Below are positions 59,897-64,000 of a stretch of 64,000 nucleotides of DNA, piece after piece. Position 1 is the stretch's first letter; each line of letters begins with the position of its first letter. Both the position numbers and the translations under genes were made by a program. Source of the stretch: Streptomyces sp. A1277 (GTDB taxonomy: Bacteria; Actinomycetota; Actinomycetes; Streptomycetales; Streptomycetaceae). The stretch lies in contig NZ_SSBI01000013.1 in assembly GCF_004795015.1 (NCBI RefSeq), positions 78,144 to 142,143 on the forward strand, given 5' to 3'. A model generated the notes under the pieces. The model saw only the letters and a program-made list of their open reading frames with translations. It was not told the origin of the DNA and ran no database searches.

Positions 59897-62698
59897 GTGC
59901 GAAGAACAGGACACCGCGTATTACGCTCGGTCGGCGCACTCGCGTTGCCCCTTGTGCTGGCCGCAGGGGTGACGGCGGGATTGCCGGCCACCACAGCGGA
60001 CGCGAGCCCCGCCGCCGCTGTGTCGGTGGCGGCCCCGACTCGGTGGCAAAGCCACCGAGTCGGTCACCTTGATCACCGGTGATCGCGTCACGCTTGATCG
60101 GCACGGGGACATCGCCGGAGTGACTCCGGCGCAGGGGCGGGAGTCGATTCCCCTTCAGACCATCCAGAGCGGGAAGCACCGCTACGTAATCCCTGCCGAC
60201 GCGGCGGAGCTGATCACGGCGGGCACGCTCGACCAGTCGCTGTTCGACATCACCGAGCTGAACCGCCCCCAGTACGACCGGCAGGCCGGTGACGGTATTC
60301 CCGTCATCGTGAAGTGGGAAAGGAGCCTGGCGGGCGCACGTACCGGGCTGGCCGACAGGACCAGTACCGTGATGCGGCGTTTGCCCGTGGTCGACGCCGA
60401 TGCGCTCACCCTGGAGCCGGGCGGGACCAACGCCGCTTGGTCCTCACTGACCATGACCTCGGCAGGGAGCACCAAGCTTGCCCCCGGGGTGCAGTCGGTG
60501 CATCTCGACCGGGCCCTTCACGCGTCGCTGAACGAGAGTGTGCCGCAGATCGGTGCCCCGGCGGCGTGGGCAGCGGGCTTTGACGGCACCGGGGTAAAGG
60601 TCGCCGTGATCGACACCGGCATAGATGCCAACCACCCGGACCTGGCAGGCAAGGTCGTATCCGAGAGGAACTTCTCCGGCGCAGAGGGAACCCAGGACGG
60701 CAACGGGCACGGCACCCACGTCGCGTCAACCGTCGCTGGTTCCGGTGCCGCCTCCGGAGGGGCATACAAAGGTGTGGCACCTGAGGCCGAGCTGATCAAC
60801 GCTAGGGCGCTGGACACCAAGGGCTGGGAATCGGATTCCAGTGTGCTGGCGGTCGTGCAGTGGGCGGTCGACGCGGGTGCCGACATCGTCAACCTGTCCT
60901 TGGGCGCCACGGACACCCCCGGCATCGATCTCCTCGAAGAGGCCGTCAACACGCTCTCCGGCCAAGCGCTGTCCGTCATCGCGGCGGGCAACGACGGTCC
61001 TGCCGCCACGACGGTCGGCTCCCCCGGATCGGCCGAGCGGGCCCTGACGGTCGGTGCGGTGGACGGCAAGGACGTCCTCGCGTCCTTCTCCTCGCGAGGC
61101 CCGGTGGTGGGTGACGGCTCGGTCAAGCCCGAGGTGACCGCACCAGGCGTGGACATCACGGCGGCCAAGTTCGACAGCACCGGCTATCAGTCCATGAGCG
61201 GCACTTCGATGGCTGCCCCTCACGTCGCGGGCGCGGCTGCACTGCTCGTGCAACAGCACCCGGACCGGAGCGGTCAGCAGATCAAGTCGCAGCTGGTCAG
61301 CTCCGCCGAACCTGGTGCACATACTCGGTTTCGATCAGGTATCCGTGCCGGCGGGCGGAACAGCGGGCGTAGAGGTCACCGCGGACATCCGCAAGGGCGG
61401 TGACACCGCGAGCACGTACGCACTCACCGTCGTGGCAGTCGGCAGCGGACAGACGGTCCGGACCCCGGGAGGTGTCCTCAGTCAGGAGCAAATGGTCGAT
61501 GTCGCCACGACCGCCACCCTTCGGGACGGCTCGACACCCGCGCCCGGCTCCTGGCGCGTCCTGCTGTTCGACCTTGAAACCCTCAGGTTCCAGTACGTCG
61601 GCGGGGAGGACGGCTCAGCAACGGTGCGGGCACCGGTGAGCCCGTACATGGTCGTCGGTACGGTCTCCGCTCAGCAAGAGGACCAGTTGGTCGTCGACTA
61701 CGTCGCGGCGCCCAAGTTGAGAATCGACCGGGACATGGCCCTGGCCATCGACGCCAGAAGGACGAAGGGGTTCGACGTGACCGTGCCGGATCCATCCGCC
61801 TCCCACCGGATCTCCCACGTCGCGATGTCCGCCACGGAGCGGGGGCAGAAGACGTCCGCCACGCTGTACGTGGGCAACGACCTGAGCACCGTGCGCACCG
61901 CGCAGCTCGAAGGGGCAGTGCCGGACGACGAGAGTGCCTCGTACTTCGTGTCGCAGTGGTTCGGCTCGGGGCAGCACCTATGTCGTCGCCGACACATTGC
62001 CCCGGACGTTCTTCACCGGCCACAGCCAGCACGTGGCATGGGACGACCTGGCAGAGTTCACACTGCGGCAAGGGGCGTCGGTCCCTGGTGCGAGGGCGGC
62101 GACCTGGGTCACCTCTCCCAGCCTGCCGCTCGAGACCGTTCTCCTCTCCACCAGCCCGCCGGCCACCTCGAAGACGTACCTCCAGGAGGGCTACGCCTGG
62201 AAGCACGCCTTCAACCAGATCGGACCCAAGTACGCCTACGTCCTGGGGTACGAGACCCCGGGCACCCGGTACAAGGGGGCAGCAGTCATACCGCCACGGT
62301 CAACACCGGAGTCTTCGGCCCCGCCCTGGGCAATGCCTCCGGTCTGGTCCGGGACGGGAACACGCTGACCGGCACGATCCACCCGTTCGCCGACGCCGAA
62401 GGACACGCAGATTTCAGCGCGTACGACAGCGCCACTGCCACGGTCTACCGCACCCTCGACGGCACCCGCGGGCGCCGCCTGGACGGTGCCTGTCACGGTC
62501 CAGGGCGTCGCCGCGGGACGGCCTGTCTACGTCTCTGTGTCCTACGACTCGGGTGCCACCTGGGCACACGTACCCGTCGCGAACGGCCGGGTCACCGTGA
62601 CCAACCCCCCGGCCGGAGGAACGGTGTCCCTCCGGGCCAGGGTCGCCGACGGCCAGGCCACGGCCCAGACGATCATCGACGCCTACCGCACGAAGTGA
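59897..62698 (+). pseudogene. Secreted S8 peptidase, multiply frameshifted
   Basis: GTG 59897 starts a signal peptide (ALALPLVLAAGVTAGL, then ADAS). The protease core is intact in one frame: Asp in VAVIDTGIDANHPDL, His in NGHGTHVASTVAG, Asn in AAGNDGPAA and Ser in SGTSMAAPHVAG. The frame breaks near 60045, at a deletion junction near 61315, and near 61972, 62275 and 62468; the parts together resemble the 1,100-residue Streptomyces subtilases. The C-terminal beta-rich parts run to TGA 62698. A TTA codon lies at 59921. It cannot yield a full protein as written. Confidence 0.85.
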
Positions 62699-62865
62699 TC
62701 CCCGGCTGACCTACACGAAAGGACCGCGTCCATCGTCGGCGCCCGCACGGTCGCCACTCGGCCGTGCGGGCGCCGGGCCGAGGGCTGCCCAGATCCTGGA
62801 CACGGGCTATGCGGCTCGTGCCAACATGATCGGTGCCCAGCCAGATGTAGAGGCGCACCGTTCTG

Positions 62866-62877
62866 CGAACTCGTTCG
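62866..62877. promoter_or_regulatory. TetR operator upstream of tetR-like gene
   Basis: CGAACTCGTTCG, a perfect CGAAC-N2-GTTCG palindrome 13 bp before the TetR start, identical in arms to both sites at 59532-59559. Predicts autorepression and shared control with the monooxygenase operon. Confidence 0.72.
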
Positions 62878-62890
62878 TTACGATCGCAGC

Positions 62891-63586
62891 ATGACTGCGA
62901 GAAGAGAACCGATAAGCCGCCGCGACCGCCCGGCCAAGCCCGCCCTTTCACGACAGTGGATCGTGGACACTGCCATGGAGATCATGCGCGCCGAGGGTCT
63001 GGACAAGCTCACCATGCGCCGCCTGGCGAGTGAGCTGGACACCGGCCCGGCCTCGTTGTACGTCTACGTGGCCAACACCGCCGAACTGCACGCCGCCGTA
63101 CTGGACGCCCTCCTGGGTGAGGTCGACCTGACCGGCGCGGACACCGGGGACAGCTGGCACGAGCGTCTCCGCGCCGTGCTGGCCTCCTACACCGCCGTGC
63201 TCTTCGGGCACCCGCAGCTCGCCCGGTCGGCGCTCGTAGCACGCCCCAGCGGGGAGAACTACCTGCGCCTGGTTGAACGGGTCCTGGTTCTCCTGTCCGG
63301 CAGCGGCGCCTCCCGCGAGCAGGTCGCCTGGGGCGTGGACAAGCTACTCCAGGACGCCACCTCCACAGCCGCTGAGCATTCGACTCAGGGAAACGACCCG
63401 ATGGCCGAGGACGACTGGAACGCCACCGCCCAGGCCCTGCATTCCGTGGACGAGGCCACCCATCCAGCAATCACCGCACACATGCCGGCACTGGTCGGCG
63501 GCTCGATCGACGACCGCATGAGATGGAGTTTCAACGTTCTCGTCACCGGCATCACGCAGACCCCCGTCCCCGGCGGGGAGGACTGA
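62891..63586 (+). CDS. TetR/AcrR family regulator
   Basis: 231 residues. Helix-turn-helix within LTMRRLASELDTGPASLYVY, followed by TAELHAAVLDALLG; C-terminal ligand domain about 90-220. The operator directly upstream matches the pair before the monooxygenase operon 3.4 kb away, so it probably represses both in the absence of a small ligand. The protease remnant lies between them. Confidence 0.93.
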   Translation: MTARREPISRRDRPAKPALSRQWIVDTAMEIMRAEGLDKLTMRRLASELDTGPASLYVYVANTAELHAAVLDALLGEVDLTGADTGDSWHERLRAVLASYTAVLFGHPQLARSALVARPSGENYLRLVERVLVLLSGSGASREQVAWGVDKLLQDATSTAAEHSTQGNDPMAEDDWNATAQALHSVDEATHPAITAHMPALVGGSIDDRMRWSFNVLVTGITQTPVPGGED

Positions 63587-63713
63587 AGCCGCTTCAACGG
63601 CGGTCCGGCTCGCCAGCATCTCCGAACCGCCCCACAGTGTCGTACCGCGGGCCGAGTCAGATGCGGTCGCGCGCAAAGCGCCGTCCTGTGCGCAGTGCAG
63701 GCCGCTTGACGGG

Positions 63714-63738
63714 CCCTGCCCGTCGGCGGCGGGCAGGG
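63714..63738 (+). terminator. Hairpin after TetR gene
   Basis: CCCTGCCC (63714-63721) and GGGCAGGG (63731-63738) form an 8-bp GC-rich stem with a 9-base loop, 128 bp after the TetR stop. No T-run follows; Streptomyces terminators often lack one. 63587-63873 has no gene I can support. Confidence 0.45.
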
Positions 63739-63873
63739 TGGTGACGGAGATGTCCAGGCCACCGGCCTGCGTGCGGAGCTGAGGTCACAGCATCCGTTTC
63801 GAACACCCGCAGACCGCCGTCAGTTGGCGAACCTTCCGCGCCTCCACTCGCTCTGCGATCCTCGCCGGACAAG

Positions 63874-64000
63874 CTAGGGCCTGTGTGAGGTCGTGATCAA
63901 TATCTGCGTTCCGCTGCCGTGCCGGGACGGATCACGGTAGAACGCCGGTGTGACGCGCCGACAGCTCAGTGACGACCAGTGGGAACTCATCCAGCCGTAC
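63874..64000 (+). mobile_element. Left end of an IS5-family insertion sequence, partial
   Basis: The element appears to start at or near CTAGGGCCTGTGTGAGG (63874), a candidate terminal inverted repeat next to a CTAG-like target. GTG 63950 opens a transposase beginning TRRQLSDDQWELIQPY, the usual N-terminus of Streptomyces IS5-type transposases, and runs off the window. The right end is not visible. Confidence 0.7.
63950..64000 (+). CDS. IS5-family transposase, N-terminal fragment
   Basis: Only 17 residues are visible: VTRRQLSDDQWELIQPY. The QLSDDQWELI pattern is typical of the helix-turn-helix start of IS5-family transposases (DUF4096-like region). Cut by the window edge. Confidence 0.7.
   Translation, partial: MTRRQLSDDQWELIQPY

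Overview
The window is high-GC actinobacterial DNA and almost certainly comes from a Streptomyces chromosome. The evidence is strong G/C bias at third codon positions, many GTG starts, almost no TTA codons, and the fasR-fabD-fabH-acpP-fabF fatty-acid locus followed by a DUF3145 gene, an order known from Streptomyces. A malonyl-CoA synthetase (MatB) and an Mbl-type actin homologue also fit this genus.

1-31 kb is mostly conserved chromosome. From the left: an MFS drug exporter (cut by the window edge) with its divergent TetR repressor; two DUF1023 alpha/beta hydrolase paralogues flanking a DUF4429 gene and a two-component system whose kinase is frameshifted; an RDD membrane protein; a coupled MerR/aldo-keto reductase pair; small accessory enzymes (serine hydrolase, GNAT, pirin); the fatty-acid synthase initiation/elongation operon with its PucR-type activator FasR; SGNH lipoprotein, aldose epimerase, EI24, Ohr, oxidoreductase/MarR; a 59-bp tandem repeat tract; an Mbl-like protein and a GAF sensor kinase, both with degenerate nucleotide-binding motifs; AsnC, a NarK remnant, MatB, a fused carboxyltransferase and a VOC protein.

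31.5-45.8 kb is the most interesting part: a compact biosynthetic locus. Twelve leftward genes are mostly joined by stop/start overlaps (DUF6421-like protein, branched-chain aminotransferase, BacA-like prephenate-decarboxylase-family protein, ATP-grasp ligase, a second aminotransferase-fold protein lacking its PLP lysine, 7Fe-type ferredoxin, HemN-like radical SAM enzyme, acyl carrier protein, small alpha/beta hydrolase, stand-alone adenylation enzyme, signal-less subtilase, AcpS-type phosphopantetheinyl transferase). A rightward pair (MFS exporter, second ATP-grasp ligase) diverges from a shared promoter carrying a 9-bp inverted repeat. I infer a small-peptide or modified-amino-acid natural product, with bacilysin-like logic (BacA, ATP-grasp ligase, MFS pump) merged with a carrier-protein radical SAM module. 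I recognise no described system with this gene set.

45.8-64 kb is accessory and partly decayed. It holds a SRPBCC/ArsR/DinB-like operon; a cysteine-rich small peptide gene with a redox-membrane protein, a redoxin and an ABC exporter (the last three disrupted) divergent from an intact FtsX-type permease/ABC ATPase/signal peptidase operon; a tRNA 3'-end fragment and a truncated SDR; a flavin monooxygenase/hydrolase/FMN reductase/VOC operon and a TetR gene that share the same CGAAC-N2-GTTCG operator; a multiply frameshifted secreted subtilase; and the start of an IS5-family element at the right edge.
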